A stretch of DNA of 64,000 nt, from assembly GCA_905147135.1 (NCBI GenBank), contig LR990049.1, positions 20,167,428 to 20,231,427 of the forward strand, given 5' to 3'. Source of the stretch: Blastobasis lacticolella (Eukaryota; Arthropoda; Insecta; Lepidoptera; Blastobasidae). The position numbers were made by a program, and so were the translations under genes. The notes under the pieces were generated by a model that was given only the letters and a program-made list of their open reading frames with translations, was not told the origin of the DNA and ran no database searches. The first letter of the stretch is position 1; every line of letters starts with the position of its first letter. Of this stretch, positions 1-12,400 are shown piece after piece.

Positions 1-310
1 CCACTTACCATCAGGTCCGCTGTCTGGTCCTTTGTCTCACTTGAGTATATAAAAATATAGTAAATGTAAAGGAAGACCGTAGGCTAATTACGTGACCCTG
101 TTGCTAACAATTATCTGATTTCAATGATTGAAATTGTTACTTTTGCGATTACGTATCATCGTCTTAATAGGTTCAGTTGCTAATAGAGTTCCATTTTAAA
201 AAACCGAAACTATTAAATTGATCATACGTAAACGCAAAAGTAGCATTCTCAATAATGGAAATCAGAGATTTGTTGGCAACAGAGTTCCGTAATTGTCCCC
301 CAATACTCAC

Positions 311-480
311 TGCGCGCGGCGGGCCCCTGCCCCACGACGAGCGTGGAGTCCCCCTCGCCGACGGCGGTGGCGGCCGACACCCAGAACTCGTACTGCTGCT
401 GCTCCTGCAGCGCGCGGACGCGGAACATCAGCTCCGCGTCCGCCGACGCCGGCGCCGTGTAGCTCGAGTGCTTGCCGATC
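311..480 (-). CDS. Dscam-like: Dscam-like exon: FN4 second part
   Basis: Encodes RIGKHSSYTAPASADAELMF, ALQEQQQYEFWVSAATAVGE (Y.FWV.A.T.VGEG is a Dscam FN4 signature) and ends GPAARS. Donor CGCA|GTGAGT, phase 1. The next exon, expected to open Ig10, lies beyond position 1. Confidence 0.94.
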
Positions 481-3400
481 CTGGGGACCAGAACGGAACC
501 ACATGAATTTAGTATATATAGAATAATAATGGGTATAATCATCAGCCTATACCATGTGGCTCGCAGAACTAGACGATGAGGCGAAAAGTTTCCCGAGAGG
601 TGATCTCGTACCGGAAATCGCCGCGTGGGACGGAAACAAACGATATGGACGGACGATCTTGTAAAGGTTGTGGGGTGCCGATGAATGCAAGCGACGCAGA
701 GCCGAGCGGTGTGTTAGCAGCAGTATACATCTGATATCAGAGTGCAAGGGTCCTCAGCTTGCCGCATCTAGCATCCACCCGCAGCCGCCCGTATGTCTAT
801 ATCTGGCCAGAATAGGACTACCTATGTTTGCCGAGTCGCGGTTTCCACCTGATTCGGTCTCCTGGTTCAGCTGCATAGAGCGTAGAGAAAATACGAAACG
901 AAAACTTGATGATGTGCATTATTTTCCGCCAACTTTCGTATCCTATTCGTTCGTCCATCTGATCTTGATCTCGAACTTCTGCTTACGTGCATTCGACGTG
1001 AATACTGCAAAACAAAACAGATCCTCACCTGCCAGCCTCCCGGTAGTAAACGGTGTAGTGCGTGATGACCCCGTTGGGGTGCAGCGGCGGCAGCCAGCTC
1101 ACCAGCACCGAGTCGCTGGAGAACGCCAGCGCCTTTATCTTCTGCGGGGCTGATGGCACTGGAATGTACGACGAGGTTGGTTTGGATATTTCGTTCCGAA
1201 ATTTCAGTTTTTAGTACTCTTCTATTTATTTATCTAAATAGGTGATTGCATCAAATTCAATTTCAAATGTTGTTCTAGTTCTACCGCTGGCTCTACCTGA
1301 TATGGAAAAGGAAAATTTTGAATTCAGACCCAACGATTTGAATATGTATGCATTGTTAAGTTTTTGAAATCTGTGGTCTCAACAAGCTCCTCTTCCTATC
1401 TGCGGCCTCATTAAGTCTCTACACCCATCCTCAACCTCACAGTTATGCAGTAGACGGTCTCTTTATGGCTTTACCCGACTCATCGTACTCTAATTAATGC
1501 AGATGTATACAATTTGAATCAGCTTAAAAAGCTCCTCTTCCTATGTGTGGTCAAGGTTCCATACCGGAAGACTAGTCGAAGTGGAGAAGAAACATTAGGC
1601 TGACCCTGGCAGTACTCAACAGTCACTCGGATGACGATGAGGGTCCCACACCCATCCCCGTACTAACCGTCCTCCTCCGTCATGCAGTAGACGGGCTCGG
1701 AGCGCGCGCCGTCGCCGGCGGCCGTGAAGGCGAGCACGCGCACCGAGTAGTTGGCGTGCTTGCGCAGCGCGTGCAGGTACGTGTCCGTCGTCGCCACGCG
1801 TTTTACCTCGCTCGCCTCCGCTGCGGGGGAACATCAAACAAGTTACTTTCATACATACATAAAGCGGACGGCTCTGTCCCATACGTAAGCAGAGACTATG
1901 GACAGGCATTTTTCTCACTATTTGATGTGTAGAAATACATATTATTATTTATTGGAGCAATAAGTACACCGGCAAACATAATATATCATGTGGATCATCA
2001 TCACAGCCCATAACAGTCCACTGCAGGACTTCGGGCCTCTCCCACGAAAGGGGAGGTCATTGCCATAATCTCCACGCTTGGCAGGCGGGTTGGAGATCGC
2101 AGTGCAGTTGATGTAAATCTACCCAGAAAGATGCTGCTGCCCACCTTTCGGATTTGTCCCTTAGTCGCCTCTTACGACACCCACGGGAAGAGATGGGGTG
2201 GTGCTATTCTTTGAGGTGGCGGCACCACACACCACATCATGTGGATACGGGTCTTTAAATAAATATAGTGGAGGTGGAAGGACTCTGCCAAGTCTGAGGA
2301 GTCCGCCTGGGTAAGGACCACCTCCGTATCTATTTCCGCCGCCAAGTAGCAATGCTTGCATTGATGTGTTAGACATAGACATGATTTATTTGCGATATTA
2401 TATACGATTTGAAGGATGAGGTAGCCAGTGCAATTATGGACATGATGCACAACGCACCTGTGGTTTTGCATTTCTGTGGAGCAATCGCCACTTCTCTTTC
2501 CGGTCTTCCAACCTGTTCATCTCCTTATAATCCCTGGTGCTCACTTAAAAAAACTACCATGAATTCTAAGCCATCCCTACCATGCTGCGTGTTGACAGGC
2601 GTGTAGATGAGCTTGTAGCCCTGTATGAGTCCGGCGTGTGAGTCGGGCGGCGGCGGCGCCCACGACGCGCGCATCGACGACGACGACAGCGCCGCGCACT
2701 CCAGCCGCCGGGGGGCGGCTTCGGGTACTGAGGGGGTTCACATTTATTTTATTTTATTTTTATGGAAGGTTAGAGCATAGTTTATGATATTGCATAAACA
2801 ATAATGGGTAAAACTTCGGCATTTACAAGTTTTCGCCTGTAATTATAATACAAATTGACTGGGGAACATTGAACAGTTTGGCCTCGAATGGGTGAATTTG
2901 GTTGCTGCTGTAATTTTCGTAGTATTGTTCTGAATAAAAAAAACTGAAAATAAAGGTTACTTGTTGGTGTCCACGCGACGACGGTTTGAAAGAACGTTTC
3001 TCGTTCGAACTATTACAATATGGAACAATCTCCCAGATACGAGATCCTTCAAGAGGTATCTTAGAGGTGGTCACCGTACTCGTGACGCCCCTGGTGTTGC
3101 TGATGTCCGGCGACCACTTTCCATCTTGCTTGTCTACTTCTCCACCGCAAAACATATAAAAGGTAAAGCATACTGACCGCCCTCCAGCGTGGTAGCAGTG
3201 ACGGGCGCGGAGGGCGGGCCGGCGGCCACGCCGTTGAACGCGCGGACGCGCACCTCGTAGCGCGTGAACTTGCGCAGCCCCGACAGGGACACCTCCGTCG
3301 CCGACCACCCGTTCACCGTCAACGTCCTGGGGAGTTGGATGGTTGGATGTTAGTTCGTGTTGTCGGCGATAGATGGTGCTGCTGTATTTTTATGTCGCGG

Positions 3401-6400
3401 TATTAGACAGACACCTCCGTTGCCGACCACCCTCACCGTAAGCCGGAGAGTAACGTATGAATATGGCCGGTGTCTTGGAAAATAGCGTATGGATGAGAAT
3501 ATGACAAGGAAAGAGGCAAAACAGGTGTGTCATAATCGTATCTTGTGGCACTCGCTATTCTTTGCCTCCCTCTAGGGGATATGAGTGTTAGAGTGTACGT
3601 CTGTTTACGCTTTTCCGTATTCAAGACATGTGAAGTCGTAGCCAAATGATTAAATGAACCGTTAGATCTTTAAGCAATTATACAATTGATCGGGACTCTA
3701 AAGTCATGAACTTAAAAAATAATGTAAGGGAGTTTGGTGCGTTTCGGACGCGCGACTCACGCAATGCTTGTATAGTACCAACCACAAACTTATCAAATCA
3801 TATTTATCATTGACCCGGGTCAAGTCCCAGTTTAAACAGGTAATCCTTGACCCAGGTCAAGCCTAGACCCCGGTCAAACCCCAGGTCAAGCAGTCAATCT
3901 TTAACCCGGCTCAAACCATGCCCTGGATCAAGAACACAAATCCTGAACCCACCTGGAAGAGTTCCAAACAGGCGCCCCACCCGCGCCCAGCTCGGTGCAG
4001 GTGACGGAGTATCCGAGCAGCTCGCCGTGCCACGCGCCGCGCATCGGCGCTCGCCACCCCGCCACCAGCTCGCCGGGGCCGCCGGGGGACACGTGCACGT
4101 TGGTTGGCGCTTCGGAGGGGGCTGGGGGGAAGTGAAGGGGTTTATGGTGTTAATGCTGTGGTGATTGTAGGCCCCTGTCGCATTACTGCTAGTTGATTCT
4201 CTAAGATAACGTCTTCCTTGGTATGAGGAGTTTTCCAGTAGGTATTGATAGTTGGTTTCAAAAAGCTTCAATAGATGGCACACCTACAATTTTGGTAATC
4301 TTTTTTTAATCTGTATGATGGTGGCAGTGATTTCATGCTGCCAACTAATACTAAACTTAAAAATAATATGTTTATTAATATAAACATAACTGTTAAAGGT
4401 TGAACGAAATATAAAAAGAAATATTTATAGAAGTTGGCACTATGTTCCATTATTATTACAAGCTCTAAAATGGTTGAAAACTATTGACAAATACAATACT
4501 TTCCAATACAACGTACCCAGTGTTTATATCCCCTTTGCTAATAACCTTTTTCAAGCGATTATCAATTACCAAAATTGTCGGGCCGCCATCTAGTGAGTGG
4601 TTAAGAATGCTTTAGATACCTATTGGAAAACTCCTCATTGAGTAGAGCTTTAGTTTATTTCTTATGCATATATGTAAACGTAGGCATTCGTATTTAAATA
4701 CATGTTAACTTAAAGTTAGGTCAATACGGTCAATACTCATTATTGCCTTCACCGCTGGTTAAAGCTCTTTTCGGATTATCTAAGGTAGGCTGGAAAAAAT
4801 CCCACTGTAGGATAAGCTCGCCTCACGCAATTACAGGGTCGGTGTAGAGGGTGGCGTCGATAGCGTTGCGCGAGCAACACTCGACTAGAAAGATACTATC
4901 CAGTTTATTTTCATTCCTTTTGATTATAACGAGTTCCACATACATGTTTTTTTTTATTTTTTATTAATAATAGGCTTGCATTCCCCTCCGATGTAATAAC
5001 GGAGGTTTTAGTGTACAGACCTACAAGGATCGTTTGGCTCGTGACCGGAATTAGACGTCGCCATTTTGAAAAGTGACACTTTAGAGCCTGCGGAGTTGAT
5101 GTTTGTCACCCACGCCCTCATCGGTGCCAAAAGATCCTTATAGGTCTATAAGCTTGATACTGTCACACGGTTGTAGGCTGTAGTATTTGTCTCACCTTCC
5201 TCCTGCGTCTTGACGACCACTGGCTCGGTGTAGAGGCTGGCGTCGATGGCGTTGACGGCGGCCACGCGCAGCATGTACGCGGTGTGCGGCCGCAGCTCGC
5301 CCACCACCGCCTCGTAGTGCACGTCGCCCTTCTTCGTCAGACTGCGAAGTAGTCGGTACATTATCATCATCATCATGTCAGCTGTAAGACGTTCAGTGCT
5401 GGGCACAGGACATCTCCACAAAGGCCGGTCCTATGCCTTCAGCAATCGACTGATATCTGGGATCTTTACCAGGTCGTCGGTTCACCTTATGGTAGGCCTA
5501 CCCACGCTATCCACGCTATGTTTTCTGGTACATAGTCGCCACTCGAAAACTTTACTGGGCATCGACAGAATAGGTCTACACACATATCTCTCCACTGGTT
5601 TACTCCATGGTTTAAACTCATTTTAAGCATGAAAGCAGCCAACATACAATCTTATCATTGTCAGCATTATCCTTTGACCTCATTAGGGTACACTTTCAGT
5701 GCATGTCTTAATACGTTAAACACGTTGGCATGGCTTGTCTTTTGGGCTAACCACGCTAGAGAATTCCAATGGATTTCCAGAGCAAGGAACACAGAAGCAT
5801 ACTTCTTAAAATCTACTACTTTTTAAAATCTTCTTTCGATTTCACTGTGGCCCTACGCCATTAAGCCGTGTCAGGAATGAATTTAAAGGCTGATTATGAC
5901 AAACACGTCACTCAAATGACGTTGATGCTCATTCAGTGAGGCCTATGCCTATGACTGATAAAGATTGGTCAAAGAATTTCCTCCCTCGTATGACTACGAT
6001 ATGGAACGAGCAGTGGTGCTTCCAGACTATTACCCCATTGAAACCTTCAAGAAACGAGGCTATACCTGTCTCAAAGGCCGGAAAACCACTCGCGACTCCT
6101 CGGGTGTTGCGGGTTTCTATGGGCGGAACTGATCACTTTCCATCAGGCGACCCGCTCGCTCCTTGATCTCCCTCTGCCATTGAAAAAGAACGTCGATACT
6201 CACACGACAGCCTTATGCCCCTGCTGGTGCAGCGTCACGTTCACCGTCTCCGCGTGATCCCAATGCGCCTGCCCCTGCGCCGAGAGGGCTGCTCGCTGCA
6301 CGCGGAACGCTGCCAGCGGCGCGTTGCCGTCGAAACCTTGGCTCCAGGACAGCCGCACTGTACGACTAGTGATCTCCGTCACGGAGAGGGACTGGGGGGC

Positions 6401-9400
6401 GTCCGGCTTCTCTGCGGATGGAGGAAGGGTCAAGGTTAAATTTAAACACATCGATATCCAAAATATTATGCCGACGTTCAAGATTCAGCGTGACGTCGAC
6501 ATACTCGAACTATTTAAGCCGGGTCCGCTGCGCTATGTCTTCGTGGCTTGCTAACATCTAACGCAATTTTGTTCCTAACATGGCGCAGCGGACCCGGCTT
6601 AAGACATCGCGTTTGTGCTATCGCTGAAACTTTTTGTGAAGATGAAATAGTCGTATAAACCAATACAAGCGGTTAAGAATGTTAAAATACCTATTCAAAA
6701 CTTAACAATGACGGTCACGACTAAATTGCACATTTCTTTCTATATTTGCAAATATACTATCCAGCTAGAATCTACAGGCAGCGTAGCAGTGACTTCGAGA
6801 CATTGAGTTTAGTCACTCCAGCAGACCAAGGATAGAGGGTTTGATTTGGGTAATAATTGGCGCGCTGCTGTTTAGACATCTAAAGAGTAGAGGATAGAAT
6901 ACAATAGTGAATAAATTTTTTGTTTACATCTATGCCATGCCCAATTTACAAAAAATAGTTTCCGTTCATAATAAAAGATTGTTTCTCACCTTGGACGGAT
7001 AAGTAAATGTAATGGTCGCTATGACCGTAGGCGTTGACCGCTTGGCACTTGTAGACACCAGAGTCCTGTCTGTCGGCTCTGCTGATGTATAATTGGGACC
7101 TTAAACCACTATCAGTCTTTGCTTCGGAGATGCTTAACCTGGAACGAGACAAATTGAAGTTACTAAATTATAAACAAGTAAAAAATATAAGTTACTGAAT
7201 GATTCACGCACTTACGCTGCGTGGCGCGGCACAGCAAGGATAGTTAAATGGGCTTGTCAAATCCATACAAAATACATTATGTTGCCGAGTCGCGCAGTGT
7301 AGCGCAGCTCAAATGCGTTTGGGTATTTTATAGTGTAACATCTTCATTATATTTGTAAAGTGTGTTAAAAATTCAGGATTTATAAAGTCTAGTGAAAATG
7401 TTTCGAGCTCTATTTTTGTCTTAGTTTGAGCACAAAGTTGAAGAGACTGCACACAGAAGCAGCAAAATATTTTTGGGTTGGTTCCACTCAGAAATATAAA
7501 AACAGCTGACTAATATAGCATGAAAAAGAAACTACGAAAACATTGAGATATACAAATATACGTAATGTTGCTAAAGTAAACATATATGGAATTCATGTTC
7601 CCCCCTCACCTATAAGTATTGAGATCAATTGGGTGCATGTTGTGCGCCCACTGCACGCGGATCGGCGAGTCGCCGCGCACGTCGCACGCCAGCGTGGCGG
7701 CCGCGCCGCGGCGCGCCGACACGTTGTGCGACGTCGACTCGAACCGGGCTGGCTCTGGGGGTTGAAGGGGTTCTAGGTCAATCGGTAGGCAAACAGGATC
7801 CTGATGGATGAAAGCGAAATGTACCAGAAGGGGCGAAGCATCATCGTCAGCGCCCGGGTAACTTCTTTGACCTTGTATGCTCGTAGGCGATCGAAGTCAA
7901 GATGTGCGCGAGAGTAAATAGCCACCGGCGGCATGTAAGCGCGCGCACCTCCCGTGAGGTCTGACTCGATCCTTATGACCAAGAGAGCGATAGAATCTTG
8001 TGGTGGTGGTATATTCAGTTCAGGTACCTGATGGAAAGTGATCACCACTCTGCCTATGGACATTGCACACCAGTACATTATATACATACATACTTAACGC
8101 CACCCCGTTTCCCGCAGGGGTAGGCAGAGACTACGTTGCTTCACTTGCTAAGTGACAAACCTCTCTCGCTTCTTACACATTCATTCATTTTCATACATGC
8201 TCGTTGGTTTAGGATACACTTGACATGACCTTTTTTTTTCAATATCTCCTAATGGATATCACAAAAGTAGACTTCTTTCGTTGCGGTATTCTATAAAATG
8301 GAGTTACTTCCCCAGTCGAGCAACGGGATATCCCGCTACGCTCCACCCCTCTCAGACCCACCCACCGTTAACAGCCAGGAAGACGGTATGCATCAGCGGC
8401 GGCGGCACCCCGTTCTCGGCGCGGCAGGTGTAGCGGCCCTCGTCGTACGGCAGCGCCGCGTCCAGCCACAGCGAGCCGTTAGACAGCTGCTGGAAGCGCC
8501 CGCCGAGGGAGACCAGCGGCGCGTGTTCGGGGGTGCCGGGACCTGGAGGACAGTTAGACAAATAAACACTTTATTGCTCATAAAACATAACAATACCAAT
8601 CACTTACAGTAACAAGGAACACATATGAGGAAAGGCGGCCTCATCGTTACAAGCGGTCTCTTTCAGGCAACCTTTACAGAAATTGAGACAGGAATTTTGA
8701 AGCAGGTAGTGTTGAGCTACAGGATACAAGAGAATACAGAGGTTTAAGAAAGAGCACAGATAGCTCGCAGAACAGATTGTCGAAAGATCCCGAGTGTCGA
8801 CCATGTACAAAAAAACGCAGCATGGGGAGGCCTTGCACAAGATGGAGCTATGACCTGGTAAATATCACAGGTGCCAGCTGGATACGGAGGGGAGGTCTAT
8901 GCGCAGCAGTTGACGTCTTTCAGTTGATTTGATGACGATGATGGTGACAGACAGGTTTGGGGTATAAGGGCACCCTAAAACAAGCTAGGCACCCTGTAGA
9001 TCTTGGATCATTTCTGTTGAGCCTGGATCTTCAGGCCCGGTCTATAAGAACTACCAAAAATATTTTTTTACTTTTACTTCTTTGTTGAATATTGTGTTTA
9101 TGTTTTCCAGCAACTTACGGGTGAATGCCTATGTCCATTATAGATAGTCAAACATTTTTCGTAAATTACCGAAATTCGAAATAGACATAATTGCTCTACC
9201 CATTTTTAGGGTACCGTGCGTTCGAAAAAAAAAATAGAACTCACATAGGATCACTCGTGCGTCCGTCCGTCTGTTACAGCCAATTTTCTCCGAAACTACT
9301 GGACCGATTATTACGTTTAAACATACAATTTCTGAGACCCAAACGCGGGCTTGTAACATAATAATGATTTATATGATGTGTAACTATTTGATAAGTAATG

Positions 9401-12400
9401 CATTTTTCATATCGGTGCCTTCTTTCTTTGTTTGTGTGAATCTGTTACTGGCCTATTTGCAAGTAACTTATTCTTTGTTTACTTATAATGTAATGTGCAG
9501 TAGATTCTTGTTGAATAAAGAAATGAAATAAATATAAATTTCGAATAACATCGTGTGACATATCAAAATATGAAAAGTATTGTTGTGAGGATCTTAAATA
9601 CGAGTATATTATATTTTTTATAATCTTTAGATCGGTACTGTTTTAAGTTATCTACGAACTATTGATTCAAAATTTATGTTATTTCAATTGTATAAATTTA
9701 AATTTACATGGTAAATCACAACTATGTAAGGAACCCTTCGTGTCAGAGTTCGACGCACTTGGCCGGCTTTTTTACCATGCTTTGTTATTAGTTTCACCAA
9801 TTCCATTTTGTTTGGGCTACACACTTAATTATGGATGATAGTTACGCCCCTCATCAAGTGGATTTTAATTGCTCTTCTACTGTGTTCCATGATAACTACC
9901 TACATGAAATACGAAAATGACGATAATTGTCAATAAATGAAAAGTTATAAATGAGTTGTACCTTCAGATCAATAAAAATAATGTCTATACATATTATAAA
10001 ACAAAGTCGTAAAGTATGTACGCTAAGTTCTTTTCGTTGCCTTGGATTTTAAAGCGGTTTCCATAAATAGATAGAGCCATTCAAAAGGAAGATTTATTAG
10101 GCAAGAAAAAAAGGGTAGGTTAGGTATAAAATAGGTGTAGGGTAGGGGCAGGACGTCACACGAACGAAGTCACGCCGCGACAGTTAGTGTGATATAAATA
10201 AAAATTACCATTTTTGTTAAGTAGACATATTTATCCGTATTGACTTTGCACACCTACACACTTTATTTCAGTGATAAGCGAACTAATAGGGCCTTTTAGG
10301 ACACGGTAAACAAAGTCATTAATCTTCATCATAACAACTTTACTGACAGTTACTTTACTTATGCCTCCATGAAGGTCCAATGCTCAATTCTGTAGGAAGT
10401 AAGTAAATATTTCATTAGCGTGACAATGTAATATTTTGTGATCGTAATACTAAAGCATTTGTAAATACTACACTTTCCCTTTGTTGTTGTAATTTCATCG
10501 ACGGTAGGACTCTGTTGACAACTGCGGAGACCTTCACTCTAAGCCGTAGTTATACAGAAGAGACGCGGCGAACGGATAATCGAAGAAATCTAAAATAAAC
10601 CTTATAGTTATGGTGCTTAGCGTCGTTTTTGTCTTGAGGAGAATTTATTGTGCTCGGGCGACAATTCGAGTTGCGCTCTGGCGTACGCCTTCCTACGTCC
10701 TCTTTTTTATACTAAGCAGTGTCAAACGAGCAGACAGCCCACCTGAAAGTAAGCGGCGACTGTATGTGCGGTGTCTATAACTTATAGGCTGTAGTAAACT
10801 GTTCACCATACAAATGTATTTTCACACAGACTAACCTCTCTGCTTGAGCCAGGTGACCTGCGGCGGCGGCGAGCCGGTGGTCCGGCAGTGCAGCGCCGCC
10901 GGCTCGCCCGCCAGCACCGCCTCGTCGCGCGGCTCCACCACCCACTTCGGTGACACTATGGGGTAGTGACGGGGTGATTAGCTGGCTTTGGAGGTGCAGG
11001 TGGTTTCATGGGATAGATAGCAAGTTAGCTGGTCTCTCGCACTGTTGTAGGGCATTGCCGACTGTATAGTAGCTGCCGAATAGCGGTCTCTATGTCGGAA
11101 CTAGTTGTATGTGGGCAGAGCGATTGTTGTAATACTTTAAAGGGTTATATTTGTCAAAATTGTATGTAGAATTTAATATAATATGTAAAAGAATAGTATT
11201 ATGGACTGCTTTCATCCAATTTTAACGAAAATGTAAATCATCATAGCAATAATTAATTGCTGTGACCGTTTACAAATTAGAGCCAACTGAGAGATATATT
11301 TGGCACCTATTTACACATAGGTTTTTCGAGTACGACCCACTTATGTGAAATGAGTGCTATTCATTCTGATGAATAGCTACGTCTGCGTAGCGAGGGAGTT
11401 TAGCTGTTGCCTATATGGCAGTGTCCCAAGTGTTGCAGCAACGGCTCGCCTGCGGCGTGTGAGCGGCGCATTGCATTTCTCCGTACAAAATAATGAGCCG
11501 TTTTCAAGGCTCGCTTCCTACAAATTCCCATAAATGGCGCGCTCTAGAAACTGACGATATTATCATAATCTGTTGGCTGTATGGGACCTATTATATTTAT
11601 CTTTATTTCGATGCAATTTATTTCAGAACTTATCGGTTTATGAATGTCAGTGCTCCTTGGGGCTCAACTCTACAAATTTTATGAATAGATTTGTTTATAT
11701 CGTTATCGTGTCTAACTTTATGTCCAATTTTGTACCTCATCGTCCATGAAGTTTAAATAAATAAATAATCTTTTGATTGGAATGGTATCACTTTAGCAAA
11801 TATTAAATAATAACTAGCGTTTTAACGCTGTTTGATTTGTTCTGAGGTAATGAATGATGACAGTCACACATATGAGTTGCCATACAACTACAACCATTTC
11901 CCCATATAGTCAAAAAATTATAGTAATTTGAAGCCTTAGAGCGCGCCATCTATGTGAATTTTTGAGAAGCTAGTCTCAAAAACGGCTGATGCAACTGCGC
12001 GTTCGCAGCGTGTTCGAGACGCTCCCTTAAAGTCAGTTGCTTCGGTTTCTACATATTTCGGACGGTAGTTGTGTAAGTAGTTAAAGGTATTTTTGGATGC
12101 TTCCTCCATACTCACATCTGTGACACTGTACAATATTTCCACGCTTAGCCTGGGTATTTAGCAGTTGTCTATGACTAATGTTGCTGAATTATATAAGAAG
12201 GTAGGCAGTTATTTTTACCTACAGTCATTAAACGAAATATAATTATATGGTTATGTGGTTAGCTATTTCGTTGAATGATTGTACTTAGCTAGAGGTCAAG
12301 GAGGTAAAAACTACTGAACGAGATTATGATGAAATTTTGCAGTATTGTAGTGCTATGGTTTGTCCCGAAACTCGATGTCATTCCCACGGCAGCAAGGCAT

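Noticed and set aside
668..1153. 161-codon plus-strand open frame
   Set aside because: It overlaps the minus-strand FN4 exon at 1029-1158. Its 3' part is the antisense of GC-rich coding sequence and the rest has no recognisable motif.
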